A DNA stretch of 64,000 bases, taken from Terriglobus aquaticus (GTDB taxonomy: Bacteria > Acidobacteriota > Terriglobia > Terriglobales > Acidobacteriaceae). Where the stretch lies: NCBI RefSeq assembly GCF_025685415.1, contig NZ_JAGSYB010000001.1:1488001-1552000 (forward strand), given 5' to 3'. The stretch's first letter is position 1. Each line of letters begins with the position of its first letter. The notes beneath the pieces are model-generated. The model saw only the letters and a list, made by a program, of their open reading frames with translations. It was not told the origin of the DNA and did no database searches. Positions 7,276 to 15,939 of this stretch are shown here, in pieces. The position numbers and the translations under genes are program-made.

Positions 7276-9471
7276 ATGCCTTCGAAGTTCTACGTCACCA
7301 CTCCTATCTACTACGTGAACGCGCGGCCACACATTGGCCATGCCTACACGACCATTGCCGCCGACGTGCTCGCCCTGCACGCCCGCATGCAGGGCCGCGA
7401 CACCTGGTTCCTGACCGGCACCGACGAGCACGGCCAAAAGGTGCAGCGCTCTGCACAGGCTGCCGGCGTCAGCCCGCAACAGTTCGCGGACGAGGTCTCC
7501 TCAAGCTTCCGCGCGCTCTGGCAACGCATGGGCATCAGCTACGACCAGTACATCCGCACCACGGACAAGGCGCACCGCCGCGGCGCTCAGCAGCTTTTCT
7601 CCACCCTCTACGAGCGTGGGCAAATCTACCTCGACAGCTACACCGGCCAGTACTGCGTCTCCGAGGAGATGTTCGTCGAAGGTCCCCCGGGCACCATTGG
7701 TCCCGACGGCCGGCCCACCGAGACCGTCACCGAAGAGAACTTCTACTTCCGCCTCTCCGCCTTTCAGAAGCCGCTGATCGACCTCATCGAGTCGGGCCAG
7801 CTTGCCATCGAGCCCGAGTCGCGGAAGAACGAAGTTCTCTCGTTCCTGCGCGGCAATGTCAACAGCGGCGCTGAAACCCTTCTCAGCGACACCGGGGTGC
7901 CGTACGTCCCCGGCGCTCTGAAAGATCTTTCCGTCTCCCGCACCAGCTTCGACTGGGGCATCCCCGTTCCCGAGCCCGCAGCCAACACGACCGAGCAGAA
8001 GCACGTCATCTATGTCTGGCTCGATGCGCTCGCCAACTACATCACGGCGCTCGGCTACGGCGACTCCTCCGAAGAGGCGCGCGAGAAGCTTGCTCGCTTC
8101 TGGCCCGCCGACGTACAGCTTGTCGGCAAGGAGATCGTTCGCTTCCACTGCGTCTACTGGCCCGCCTTCCTGCTCGCGGCTGGCCTGCCCTTGCCGAAGA
8201 AGATCCTCGCTCACGGCTGGCTGCTGTTCGAAGAATCGAAGATGTCCAAGTCGCGCGGCAACATCGTGCGCTCCGAGACGATCCTCGATGCCTTCGGCGC
8301 GCTTCGCCCCGACCTCGACAAGGAGCTGCAGGACCTCTTCGGCGCCGACGTCCTTCGCTACTTCCTCCTGCGCGAAATCTCGTTCGGCCAGGACGGCTCG
8401 TTCAGCTTCGACGCCCTCATCACGCGCTACAACAGCGATCTCGCAAACGGCTACGGCAACCTGGTTAGCCGCACGCTCAAGATGGTCGAGCAGTACTTCG
8501 TCGGCACCGTGCCGGAAGCCGGCCTGAGCACTGAACTCACCGTCGCAACAACGGACGCGATCCGCTCGGTCGGCGAGGCGCTCGCGCAACAGCAGTTCAC
8601 CGCTGCCGTCACCGCCTGCGCCACGCTAGTCACGGCCATCGACGGCTACATCACAATCAACGCGCCGTGGAAGCTGGCAAAAGATGAGACACAGCGCAAC
8701 CGGCTCGCCTCCGTTCTGCGCACCGCCGTCAAAGCGATCCGCATTCTCACCGCGTTGCTGCACCCCGTGCTTCCCTTCACCACCGAAGCTGTGTGGCAGC
8801 AGCTTGGTCTGGGCTCGCTGCGGCGCGCCGTTGCGAATGGCGAACTCACTGATCTGACTCACGGCGGCTTTCCCGCCAACGCGCGCCTGGGCACGCTCAA
8901 GCCGCTCTTCCCCCGCGCCGACAAGGAGACACTCACCCGCATGACCGACGCCGAACAGAAGCCCAACGCGCCTACAACCGATCCGGAAGCACCCAACACG
9001 CACGCCGAGCAGGTCGACCCGAACACACAAACGCTCGCGCCCATGACCGAGGCCACGACCGGCAACGCACCCGCCGCGCAAAGCACCTCGGCCGATTCGA
9101 CAGGTACTGCGCCCGCAGCAGACGCACCCGCGGAGCCCGACACCCCGCAGATCACCATCGACGACTTCGCCAAGGTAGACCTTCGCGTCGCCCAGGTACT
9201 CTTCGCCGAACGCGTTCCCAAATCCGACAAGCTCCTCCGCCTTGAAGTCGATCTAGGCTACGAGAAGCGCCAGGTCCTCGCCGGCATTGCTGCCTACTAC
9301 GAGCCCGAAAAGCTCATCGGCCGCAAGGTCGTCATCGTTGCCAACCTTGCCCCACGCAAGCTCCGCGGCTACGAGTCGCAGGGCATGGTCGTTGCCGCCA
9401 GCGTAGGCGACGGCACACCCGCCCTCGCCAGCTTCCTCGAAGACATCGAGATCGGGGCACGTCTCCGCTAG
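7276..9471 (+). CDS. metG: Methionyl-tRNA synthetase with C-terminal tRNA-binding domain
   Basis: A 731-residue class I aminoacyl-tRNA synthetase charging tRNA-Met. The HIGH signature is HIGHAYTT near residue 19, and KMSKSRGN is at about 323-330. The connective peptide (QYCVSEEMFVEG...GPDGRPTETVTEENFYFRLSAF, in part) lacks the zinc-knuckle cysteines, as in the Bacillus/Thermus zinc-poor types. Residues about 556-624 are a low-complexity Thr/Ala/Pro/Glu linker. Residues 625-731 form an EMAP/Trbp111-type OB fold (KVDLRVAQVLFAERVPKSDKLL) that binds tRNA and supports dimerisation. The start is the ATG at 7276; a TAAACT lies 13 bases upstream and no clear Shine-Dalgarno is seen. tatD follows after 5 bases. 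Confidence 0.96.
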   Translation: MPSKFYVTTPIYYVNARPHIGHAYTTIAADVLALHARMQGRDTWFLTGTDEHGQKVQRSAQAAGVSPQQFADEVSSSFRALWQRMGISYDQYIRTTDKAHRRGAQQLFSTLYERGQIYLDSYTGQYCVSEEMFVEGPPGTIGPDGRPTETVTEENFYFRLSAFQKPLIDLIESGQLAIEPESRKNEVLSFLRGNVNSGAETLLSDTGVPYVPGALKDLSVSRTSFDWGIPVPEPAANTTEQKHVIYVWLDALANYITALGYGDSSEEAREKLARFWPADVQLVGKEIVRFHCVYWPAFLLAAGLPLPKKILAHGWLLFEESKMSKSRGNIVRSETILDAFGALRPDLDKELQDLFGADVLRYFLLREISFGQDGSFSFDALITRYNSDLANGYGNLVSRTLKMVEQYFVGTVPEAGLSTELTVATTDAIRSVGEALAQQQFTAAVTACATLVTAIDGYITINAPWKLAKDETQRNRLASVLRTAVKAIRILTALLHPVLPFTTEAVWQQLGLGSLRRAVANGELTDLTHGGFPANARLGTLKPLFPRADKETLTRMTDAEQKPNAPTTDPEAPNTHAEQVDPNTQTLAPMTEATTGNAPAAQSTSADSTGTAPAADAPAEPDTPQITIDDFAKVDLRVAQVLFAERVPKSDKLLRLEVDLGYEKRQVLAGIAAYYEPEKLIGRKVVIVANLAPRKLRGYESQGMVVAASVGDGTPALASFLEDIEIGARLR

Positions 9472-9476
9472 TTCGC

Positions 9477-10328
9477 ATGCATATCGTCGACTCGCACGCT
9501 CATCTCGACTTCCAGACCCTCGCCGGAGACCTCGACGGCGTTCTCGAACGGGCCCTCGCTGCGGACGTCCGCACCATCCTGGCTGTCGGCATCGGCGACG
9601 GCCCCGACACGATGCATCGCGCCCGCGACCTCGCCGCTAGTTTCAGCGGTAACACAAAGGCACCCCGCATCGTCGCCAGCGCAGGCATCCACCCCCAGGA
9701 AGCCAACGCTGCCACGCCCCAAGCGCTGGCCAAGCTGCGCGAACTCGCTGCCGATCCGCTCGTCGTCGCCATCGGCGAGATCGGCCTCGACTACTACCAC
9801 GCCGACAACCCGGACATCTCCGTTCAGCAAGACGCCTTCCTCGCCCAGCTCGACATCGCGCGTTACGTACGCAAGCCGATCCTCATCCACTGCCGCACCA
9901 GCGAGCTTGCAACGCCGCAGGCGAAGGCGCGCTTCGGCACGGCTGACGCCGCCGAAGACCTCTTCCGCCTCATCGAGCAGCACTGGACACCGCACAACAT
10001 CGGCGGCGTCATGCACTGCTTCAGCGGAACCGCCGCGCAGGCTCGGCGCTCGCTCGATCTGGGCTTTCACGTCTCCTTCGCCGGTAACAGCACCTACCCG
10101 CGCTTCCCCTTTATCCGCGAAGCCATTCAAGTCGTCCCGCTAGACCGCATGCTGGTCGAGACCGACTCGCCATTCCTCGCGCCGGTACCGCACAAGGGAG
10201 AGCGCAACGAACCGGCACGCACCCGCATCACCGCCGAGTTTGTCGCAAAAGAGCGCGCCATTTCTATCGAAGAGCTCGCCGCCGCGACCACCGCCAATTT
10301 CAACCGACTCTTCGCGCTCGACGAATAG
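9477..10328 (+). CDS. tatD: TatD-family metal-dependent deoxyribonuclease
   Basis: A 283-residue TIM-barrel hydrolase of the TatD/YcfH family (3'-5' DNase or D-aminoacyl-tRNA deacylase-like activities are reported for the family). Metal ligands are visible: the HxH of VDSHAHLDF at residues 4-11, Glu in AIGEIGLDYY, His in ILIHCRTS, His in VMHCFSG and Asp in LVETDSPFLAP. It begins five bases after metG, a common metG-tatD arrangement, and is translationally coupled. Length is slightly above the usual 255-265. Confidence 0.93.
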   Translation: MHIVDSHAHLDFQTLAGDLDGVLERALAADVRTILAVGIGDGPDTMHRARDLAASFSGNTKAPRIVASAGIHPQEANAATPQALAKLRELAADPLVVAIGEIGLDYYHADNPDISVQQDAFLAQLDIARYVRKPILIHCRTSELATPQAKARFGTADAAEDLFRLIEQHWTPHNIGGVMHCFSGTAAQARRSLDLGFHVSFAGNSTYPRFPFIREAIQVVPLDRMLVETDSPFLAPVPHKGERNEPARTRITAEFVAKERAISIEELAAATTANFNRLFALDE

Positions 10329-10407
10329 GCGCACGGTCCCCAATTTCCGCATCCATTAACCTTGAAGAGACTCGGGCCGATCGGCCCACCGCACGAGAGG
10401 AACATCC

Positions 10408-10908
10408 ATGGCACAGGACAACAGCTTCGACGTGGTCAGCAAGGTCGAAGTGCAGGAAGTGAAGAACGCCATCGATCAGGCACAGAAGGAAGTCAACGCC
10501 CGCTTCGACTTGAAGAACTCCAAGTCAACGATGGCTCTCGAAGGTCAGGACGTCATCCAGCTTGCTTCGCAAGACGAATACACGTTGAAGGCGATTACCG
10601 AAATCCTGCAGCAGAAGCTGGTCAAGCGCAATGTGTCGCTCAAGAACCTGGAGTACGAAAAGGTCGAGCCCGCAGCCAACAGCTCCGTTCGGCAGAAGAT
10701 CAAGCTCAAGCAGGGCATTCCGTCCGAAGCCGCGAAGAAGATCACGGCCCTGGTCAAGGACTCCAAGAAGAAAGCACAAGCGTCCATCCAGGGCGACACC
10801 GTCCGCATCGCCTCGAAAGACCGCGACACGCTCCAGGAAGTCATGGCTTTGCTCCGGGGCAAAGACTTCGGTGTGGAACTTCAGTTCACCAATTACCGCA
10901 GCAATTAG
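10408..10908 (+). CDS. yajQ: YajQ-family nucleotide (c-di-GMP)-binding protein
   Basis: A 166-residue cytoplasmic protein with two ferredoxin-like subdomains. It begins MAQDNSFDVVSKVEVQEVKNAIDQ, ends with VELQFTNYRSN, and contains the family core ARFDLKNSKSTM. YajQ proteins bind nucleotides, and in Xanthomonas a member is a c-di-GMP-responsive transcription co-regulator; which ligand applies here is unknown. GAGAGGAAC precedes the ATG at good spacing. It is 79 bases after tatD, so it may be a separate unit. Confidence 0.93.
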   Translation: MAQDNSFDVVSKVEVQEVKNAIDQAQKEVNARFDLKNSKSTMALEGQDVIQLASQDEYTLKAITEILQQKLVKRNVSLKNLEYEKVEPAANSSVRQKIKLKQGIPSEAAKKITALVKDSKKKAQASIQGDTVRIASKDRDTLQEVMALLRGKDFGVELQFTNYRSN

Positions 10909-10966
10909 CGGCCGGGCTGTGGCCACGCTCTGCATCTGCCTTTCCCGTGTGAGAATCTGAATCAAC

Positions 10967-11956
10967 GTGTCGCCTTTGTCCATTGCGAGTGCCGCTGAAG
11001 TGGAGCACCTGCTCCATGACGATCTACAGGCTGTAGAGCAGGAGTTCGCTCGGCAGTCCCAATCGCAGGTGGAAGTCATTACCGAAATTGGCGACTATCT
11101 GCTGGCTGGCGGTGGCAAACGCATCCGCCCCCTGCTTCTGCTGCTTTCTGCCAAGAGCCTTGGCTTCGACGGTGAAAGCCGCATCCGCATGGGCGCGGTA
11201 GTGGAGATGCTGCACACCGCGACGCTGGTCCACGACGACATCATCGACAATGCCACCACGCGCCGCGGCCGCCCGAGCACCAACGCAAAGTGGGGGAATT
11301 CCAAATGCGTGCTCGCCGGCGATTGGCTCTACATGCAGAGCTTCCAGACGGCTCTGCGCGAGCGCAATTTTCACGTTCTCGACCTGCTCATCACTCTGAC
11401 GCAGCAGATGGTTGAAGGCGAACTGCTGCAGACCGAAAAGCTCGGCCACCTGATCAACGAGGAAGAATACTTCGACCTCATCTATCGCAAGACCGCCTGC
11501 CTGTTCAAGGTGAGCATGCAGCTTGGCGCCGCGCTCGCCGGCTCAGAGGATGTGATCGAGCAGCGACTTGGCGAGTACGGCCGTAACCTCGGTATCGCCT
11601 TCCAGATTGTGGATGATGTTCTGGACCTGACAGCGACCACGGCCAAGCTGGGCAAGCCGGCCGCCAGCGATCTTCGCGAGGGTAAGGCTACCCTGGCGGT
11701 CATTCACGCGCTGGAGCGTGGCACGGGTGCAGAACGCGAATGCATCCGGACGGTGCTCAACGATCGCGGCTTCGATCGCGTCACGCACGCTACCATTCTG
11801 GACATCCTGAAGCGTCACGGGTCCATCGCCTATGCCATGGACGCTGCACGCGCCTATGCCGAGGCAGCTCGGCAGTCCATCGCAGAGATGCCACGCTCAG
11901 CCGCCCAGCGCGCCCTGCTCTGGGTTCCCGGCTTTGTAGTCAATCGCGAAAACTAG
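10967..11956 (+). CDS. Trans-polyprenyl diphosphate synthase (octaprenyl/heptaprenyl type)
   Basis: A 329-residue all-helical prenyltransferase elongating FPP with IPP to a long chain, most likely the side chain of menaquinone or ubiquinone. The first aspartate-rich motif is LVHDDIIDNATTRRGRPS near residues 86-103; the second is FQIVDDVLDLT near 214. GGGKRIRPLLLLL carries the IPP-binding Lys-Arg. Small or Leu residues before the first motif fit long-chain products. The start codon is GTG at 10967. It is followed by a 134-base gap with a palindromic element. Confidence 0.9.
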   Translation: MSPLSIASAAEVEHLLHDDLQAVEQEFARQSQSQVEVITEIGDYLLAGGGKRIRPLLLLLSAKSLGFDGESRIRMGAVVEMLHTATLVHDDIIDNATTRRGRPSTNAKWGNSKCVLAGDWLYMQSFQTALRERNFHVLDLLITLTQQMVEGELLQTEKLGHLINEEEYFDLIYRKTACLFKVSMQLGAALAGSEDVIEQRLGEYGRNLGIAFQIVDDVLDLTATTAKLGKPAASDLREGKATLAVIHALERGTGAERECIRTVLNDRGFDRVTHATILDILKRHGSIAYAMDAARAYAEAARQSIAEMPRSAAQRALLWVPGFVVNREN

Positions 11957-11991
11957 CGACCTCCCTTAGCGATCTTCGAGCTTCCACGATG

Positions 11992-12060
11992 GTGTCATTT
12001 CGACCCGGAGCAGGACAGCTTTACGGTCCTGCGCAGTGGAGAGATCCGCTTTTTCTGATG
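11992..12060. repeat. Candidate dispersed intergenic palindromic element
   Basis: The gap between two convergent genes contains GTCATTTCGACCCGGAGC, a hairpin GCAGGAC/GTCCTGC, and AGTGGAGAGATCCGCTTTTT. The GTCATTTCGACC...GTGGAGA pattern resembles intergenic repeats I recall from acidobacterial genomes. I see only this one copy here, so calling it a repeat rests on memory. It may also act as a terminator for either gene. Confidence 0.4.
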
Positions 12061-12090
12061 CAGCACGGAGTGGAGCGCGTCCAAACCGCG

Positions 12091-13344
12091 TCACCCACCC
12101 CGGACCGTGTTCCACACCAGGGCCGTCGATAGAACAATCACGATCACTGCCGTTCCCCACGCGACTGCGTTGAACCATCGCGAGTTGGTGTGTTCGCCCA
12201 TCAGCTCCTTGTCGTTCACCAGCTTCAACATGAAGTACAGGATCACCGGCAGCAGCAATCCGTTCAGCACCTGCGACAAGATCGCCATGCTCACAATGTT
12301 GAAGCGGGGCAGCAGCACCACCCCTGCTCCCAAGGCCAGCAGCAGCGTGTAGAACCAGTAGAAGATCGGTGCCTGCTTCCAGCTTCGGTCTAGACCGCTT
12401 TCAAAGCCCAGCCCCTCACACACTGTATAGGCCGTGGTCAGCGGCAGGATGGACGCCGCAAACAACGAAGCGTTCAGCAGCCCCGCCGCGAACAGCAGAA
12501 ATGCGTAATCCCCCGCAATGGGGCGCATCGCCTCTGCCGCATCCGCCGGCACGCCGATGTTGCGTACGCCATGGACGAACAGCGTCGCCGCGCACACCAC
12601 CACGATGAACCACGCCACCACGTCGGTGAAGATGGACCCGATGATCACGTCCAGTCGCGACGCCTTGAACTGCCGCACCGTTACGCCCTTCTCCACGATC
12701 GAGGACTGCAGATAAAACTGCATCCACGGCGTGATCGTCGTGCCAATCACCGCGATGGTGGAGTACAGGTATGCGTGGTCGCGCCATGCCGAGCGCGGCG
12801 GCAGCTTCACTGTCTGCACCAGGGCTTCGTGCCAGTCGGGGCGCCCCAGCACACCAGCAACGATGTAGGCCAGGTACACCACGCTGGCAAACAGGAAGAT
12901 CTTTTCCACACTCTTGTAGTCGCCGCGCACCACCAGCGCCCACACCAGCAGCGCTCCGATCGGTACGCTGATGAATTTCGACACATGAAAGAGCTGCATC
13001 GATCCGGCAATGCCCGCGAACTCGGTCACCACGTTCGTGAAGTTCACCACGACCAGCAGCAGCATGCAGACCGCAGTCACGCGCAACCCGAACTCTTCGC
13101 GGATCAGGTCGCTCAGTCCCTTGCCCGTCACCGCGCCCATGCGCGCGCACATCTCCTGCACCACGATCAGCGCCAGCGTGATCGGAATCATCGTCCACAG
13201 CAGCGAGTAACCGTACTGCGCACCCGCCTGAGAGTACGTAAAGATGCCACCCGCGTCGTTGTCCACGTTGGCGGTGATGAACCCAGGCCCCAGCGCCGCG
13301 AGGAAGAACAGGATGCGGCCGCGCCAACTGCGCCACAGGCTCAC
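12091..13344 (-). CDS. Nramp-related transporter with NRMT-type (Mg2+) binding-site substitutions
   Basis: A 417-residue inner-membrane protein of the Nramp/SLC11 fold with about 11 hydrophobic segments. The TM1 motif that reads DPGN in Mn/Fe transporters is DNDA here (residues 28-31): the Asp is kept and the Asn becomes Ala. The TM6 MPH motif is TPW (205-207), so the transition-metal-coordinating Met is lost. The TM3 region TEFAGIAGS is recognisable. These changes are what is described for the NRMT clade of Nramp-related Mg2+ transporters, so Mg2+ uptake is the best prediction. Its start overlaps the stop of the CgeB-like gene by four bases. It sits in one operon with a soluble MgtE-N/CBS protein, which supports Mg2+. 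Confidence 0.85.
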   Translation of the reverse strand: MSLWRSWRGRILFFLAALGPGFITANVDNDAGGIFTYSQAGAQYGYSLLWTMIPITLALIVVQEMCARMGAVTGKGLSDLIREEFGLRVTAVCMLLLVVVNFTNVVTEFAGIAGSMQLFHVSKFISVPIGALLVWALVVRGDYKSVEKIFLFASVVYLAYIVAGVLGRPDWHEALVQTVKLPPRSAWRDHAYLYSTIAVIGTTITPWMQFYLQSSIVEKGVTVRQFKASRLDVIIGSIFTDVVAWFIVVVCAATLFVHGVRNIGVPADAAEAMRPIAGDYAFLLFAAGLLNASLFAASILPLTTAYTVCEGLGFESGLDRSWKQAPIFYWFYTLLLALGAGVVLLPRFNIVSMAILSQVLNGLLLPVILYFMLKLVNDKELMGEHTNSRWFNAVAWGTAVIVIVLSTALVWNTVRGG

Positions 13345-14417
13345 GCGTACACCTCGCCATCCCGTGCATGTGACGCCGCACCGCGCCCTCGGGTCAGCGG
13401 CGCCACGCGTTCCAGAATGAGCCTGACCTGCGTGTCATTGTCATAGCCACTCGTCCACGCGCGTCTCTGTCCTGCCAGCGCAATGCGATTGCGCGCCGCC
13501 TCGTCCGGCAGGTATCGCCGCACCTTTGCCAGCAGCTCGTCGTAGCCATGAAAGAACACGGCCTCCTCATCCTCTACGAACCGTGCCGTGTGCCCGGGGC
13601 TGCGCTCCGCAAGTAGAAACCCGCCGCAAGCCGCGATCTCAAAGCTCTTGTGCACGAACTCGTCCGCGTTGCTGTGGGTGAGAAAACTCAGGTTGATTCT
13701 GGATCGCCAGATCGCCGACCGGTACTGATCCCGGTACAATTCGCCCTCACGATACAGAGCCGCAAACTCCTCCGCGCTCAGCTTCGGCTTCCAATGCTGC
13801 GGCCCGCCGCTAATCGCCACCGGCAAGCCCTCGCGTGCCAGCCGTGTCAATGTCTCCGCTCGCTGGTCATACGCCGTTCCGATGAACGAGACACCGCGAT
13901 CCCTCTGCGCGTCCGTGTACGGCTTTTCCGCGGGGAAATGGATGGTGGGTTCAAACGCGGTTTGAATCTTGATCACATCCCGAGCGCCTGCAGCCATGTA
14001 CTCGGGCACATTCGCGTCGCGCTGGGTGCAGTGCAGATCGAACAGCGGGATCGTCTTCGCATACAGTCGCCAGCCCGGATCCCGTCGCGGCCCGAAGAAG
14101 TTGTCGATCATGTAGCTGATGGTGGGAATGCCCATCGCGCGGAATGCGTCCAGGGTGGCGGGCTGCAGAAATAGCGCCTTGTCGCACCACAGCACATCGG
14201 GCCGGTGCTGCCTCGCGAGCGCGATCAGGTCACGGTTGAACCGCCGCACCTCCGGGCCTGCTACCAGCCGATGCTCCACTTTGCGGAGCAAAACCTGCTT
14301 CATGCCGTAGCCATATTGATTGACCGGAATGCACGTATGCCCCCCACGTTCCAGTGCAAGCCTGCGGTACTCCGCTGAATCGTTGGGCGACAAGTGCGCC
14401 ACGTACAGAACCCGCAC
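13341..14417 (-). CDS. CgeB-like glycosyltransferase
   Basis: A 358-residue protein resembling the CgeB/Glyco_trans_1_2 group of GT-B glycosyltransferases. It opens with MRVLYVAHLSPNDSAEYRR (first Rossmann strand). In the C-terminal half it has INLSFLTHSNADEFVHKSFEIAACGGFLLAERSPGHTARF, quoted only in part here: the E-AACGGFLL stretch is the nucleotide-sugar site typical of the group. Substrate is unknown. It lies between the MgtE-N/CBS gene, whose stop it directly follows, and the Nramp gene, which it overlaps by four bases. Tight coupling suggests co-expression, but I see no obvious functional link to metal transport. Confidence 0.75.
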   Translation of the reverse strand: MRVLYVAHLSPNDSAEYRRLALERGGHTCIPVNQYGYGMKQVLLRKVEHRLVAGPEVRRFNRDLIALARQHRPDVLWCDKALFLQPATLDAFRAMGIPTISYMIDNFFGPRRDPGWRLYAKTIPLFDLHCTQRDANVPEYMAAGARDVIKIQTAFEPTIHFPAEKPYTDAQRDRGVSFIGTAYDQRAETLTRLAREGLPVAISGGPQHWKPKLSAEEFAALYREGELYRDQYRSAIWRSRINLSFLTHSNADEFVHKSFEIAACGGFLLAERSPGHTARFVEDEEAVFFHGYDELLAKVRRYLPDEAARNRIALAGQRRAWTSGYDNDTQVRLILERVAPLTRGRGAASHARDGEVYA

Positions 14418-15689
14418 CTATCGCTCCTCCCGCAGCAGCGCGATCACGTGCTCAGCGTAGATCACGCCTTCCAGCTTGCCTTGTTCGTCCACCACCGCCA
14501 GGGAACGCAGGTTGTACTTGTCGAACTGCTCGGCGATCTGCTTCGCCGTCATATCCACGCGGCAACAGTGAATGCGCTCTTCCTGCACCTCGCGCAGCGG
14601 AGTATCGGCACTGGCCAGCAGGAGGCGAGCCAGGTTCACCACGCCACACAAACCGCCGTGTGCGTTCGTGATGAAGATCTCAGTAACGGTCTCCACATCC
14701 CCTTCAAAGTCGCGCAACGCCTGTACAGCCGAGGCTACGGTAGAGCCTTCCGGAAGCGCTACCAGGTCGCTCGTCATCATGCCGGCCGCCACGTCTTCCG
14801 CAAACTCCAGCAGTTCCTCTACGTCCTGCCGTTCCTCCGGCTCCATCTGACGCAGAATCGCGTCCGAACGCTCCTCCGGCAGCTCCGAGAGCAGATCCGC
14901 CGCTGCCGCCGGATCCATTTCCTCCACAATGTCGGCCACGCGGCTGGACTCCATGTGCTCCAGCAGCGATCTCTGCAGCTTCGGCTCAATCTCCTCCAGC
15001 GCCTCGGCCGCAACCTCTTCATCCAGCGACTTGAAAATCGCATCGCGCTCTGCCGGTGCCAAGTCCTCCAGGATGTCCGCGATGTCCGACGGGTGCATCT
15101 TCGACAAACGGTCCTGCTCCACCGTCAGCCGGACGCGGCGCGCCGGGTCGCGATCAATCAGGTCGACAAACTCCCACGGGATCACGCGCGGCATAAACCG
15201 ATGCGCCACCGACTCCACGGCGGCCGGCGGCAAACCGTGCAGGAGCCTGCGCATGGCGCCGCGCATGCCGACCTCTACCTCCGCGATGCGCAGGTCACAC
15301 GCCCGCCCGTCTTCGCACTCCCACACCAGGTCCACGTCGTTCACGCGCACCACCTTGTGGCCGTGCACGTCAATGATCTGTTGGTCGAGCACGTCGCGTT
15401 CCAGCAACACGCTTGTGGCATCTTCCACCAGCGGCTCCGGCGTGTAATCTTCTGCGACGAGCATCGACGCATCGGCTTGCAGGTGCAGGTGCTCCGTCCG
15501 AACCGTAACCGCTTCTGATCCGCGGAACCGGCCGTTGCGAGTGAGCACCAGGGCGTACACATGCGTGGTGCTTTGCAGGCCGCGAAACAGAAACTCTGCG
15601 ATCCGGCCGGCGCTGCTGCCGTCCTTGCGCAGCACGGGGCGGCCCAGCAGCGTCGCTACGGTGGTGCGCCGTGCATGAACTGCTGACAC
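14418..15689 (-). CDS. Soluble PRC-barrel / MgtE N-domain / tandem CBS protein
   Basis: A 423-residue soluble protein. Residues about 10-60 (TLLGRPVLRKDGSSAGRIAEFLF) and about 93-130 (RDVLDQQIIDVHGHKVVRVNDVDL) look like PRC-barrel-type domains. Residues about 195-295 repeat the MgtE N-domain superhelix (MHPSDIADILEDLAP, MESSRVADIVEEMDP). Two CBS domains follow, starting at MMTSDLVALPEGSTV and at RVDMTAKQIAEQFDK. The C-terminal Mg2+ channel helices of MgtE are absent: the protein ends at VIALLREER with no membrane segment. In MgtE, the N and CBS domains sense Mg2+ and close the pore. Here they probably gate the Nramp-like transporter of the same operon. The GTG at 15689 is chosen because GGGAGG precedes it; the frame stays open to 15797. 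Confidence 0.82.
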   Translation of the reverse strand: MSAVHARRTTVATLLGRPVLRKDGSSAGRIAEFLFRGLQSTTHVYALVLTRNGRFRGSEAVTVRTEHLHLQADASMLVAEDYTPEPLVEDATSVLLERDVLDQQIIDVHGHKVVRVNDVDLVWECEDGRACDLRIAEVEVGMRGAMRRLLHGLPPAAVESVAHRFMPRVIPWEFVDLIDRDPARRVRLTVEQDRLSKMHPSDIADILEDLAPAERDAIFKSLDEEVAAEALEEIEPKLQRSLLEHMESSRVADIVEEMDPAAAADLLSELPEERSDAILRQMEPEERQDVEELLEFAEDVAAGMMTSDLVALPEGSTVASAVQALRDFEGDVETVTEIFITNAHGGLCGVVNLARLLLASADTPLREVQEERIHCCRVDMTAKQIAEQFDKYNLRSLAVVDEQGKLEGVIYAEHVIALLREER

Positions 15690-15939
15690 TGTCGCACCCT
15701 CCCACGGTCTGCCCTGGCCTGCGCCTATGGGCAGTCTAACTCGCCATGCAGCCTGCAGTTGGCGCTCCGGTCCGGCCAGCAGCAATGACTGCCACAAAGC
15801 TTGGAACCGCTGCTGATTGCTCTGCGTACCTCAGTTACGGCAAACACGACACCTTGACTTTCCGCACCCGCACAAGCACACTGCCCCCAGAACGCGGTTG
15901 TAGGTCAACCACTTCGAACGCATTCCGTTTCTTCTCCAG

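Noticed and set aside
8941-9150. Low-complexity stretch in metG as a frameshift or fused second gene
   Set aside because: The frame stays open and leads straight into the C-terminal tRNA-binding domain; it is a linker.
12091-15689. The CBS/MgtE gene as a truncated mgtE pseudogene
   Set aside because: The stop is followed at once by an intact coupled gene, no remains of a pore domain are found in any frame nearby, and the extra PRC-like N-terminus argues for a distinct architecture.
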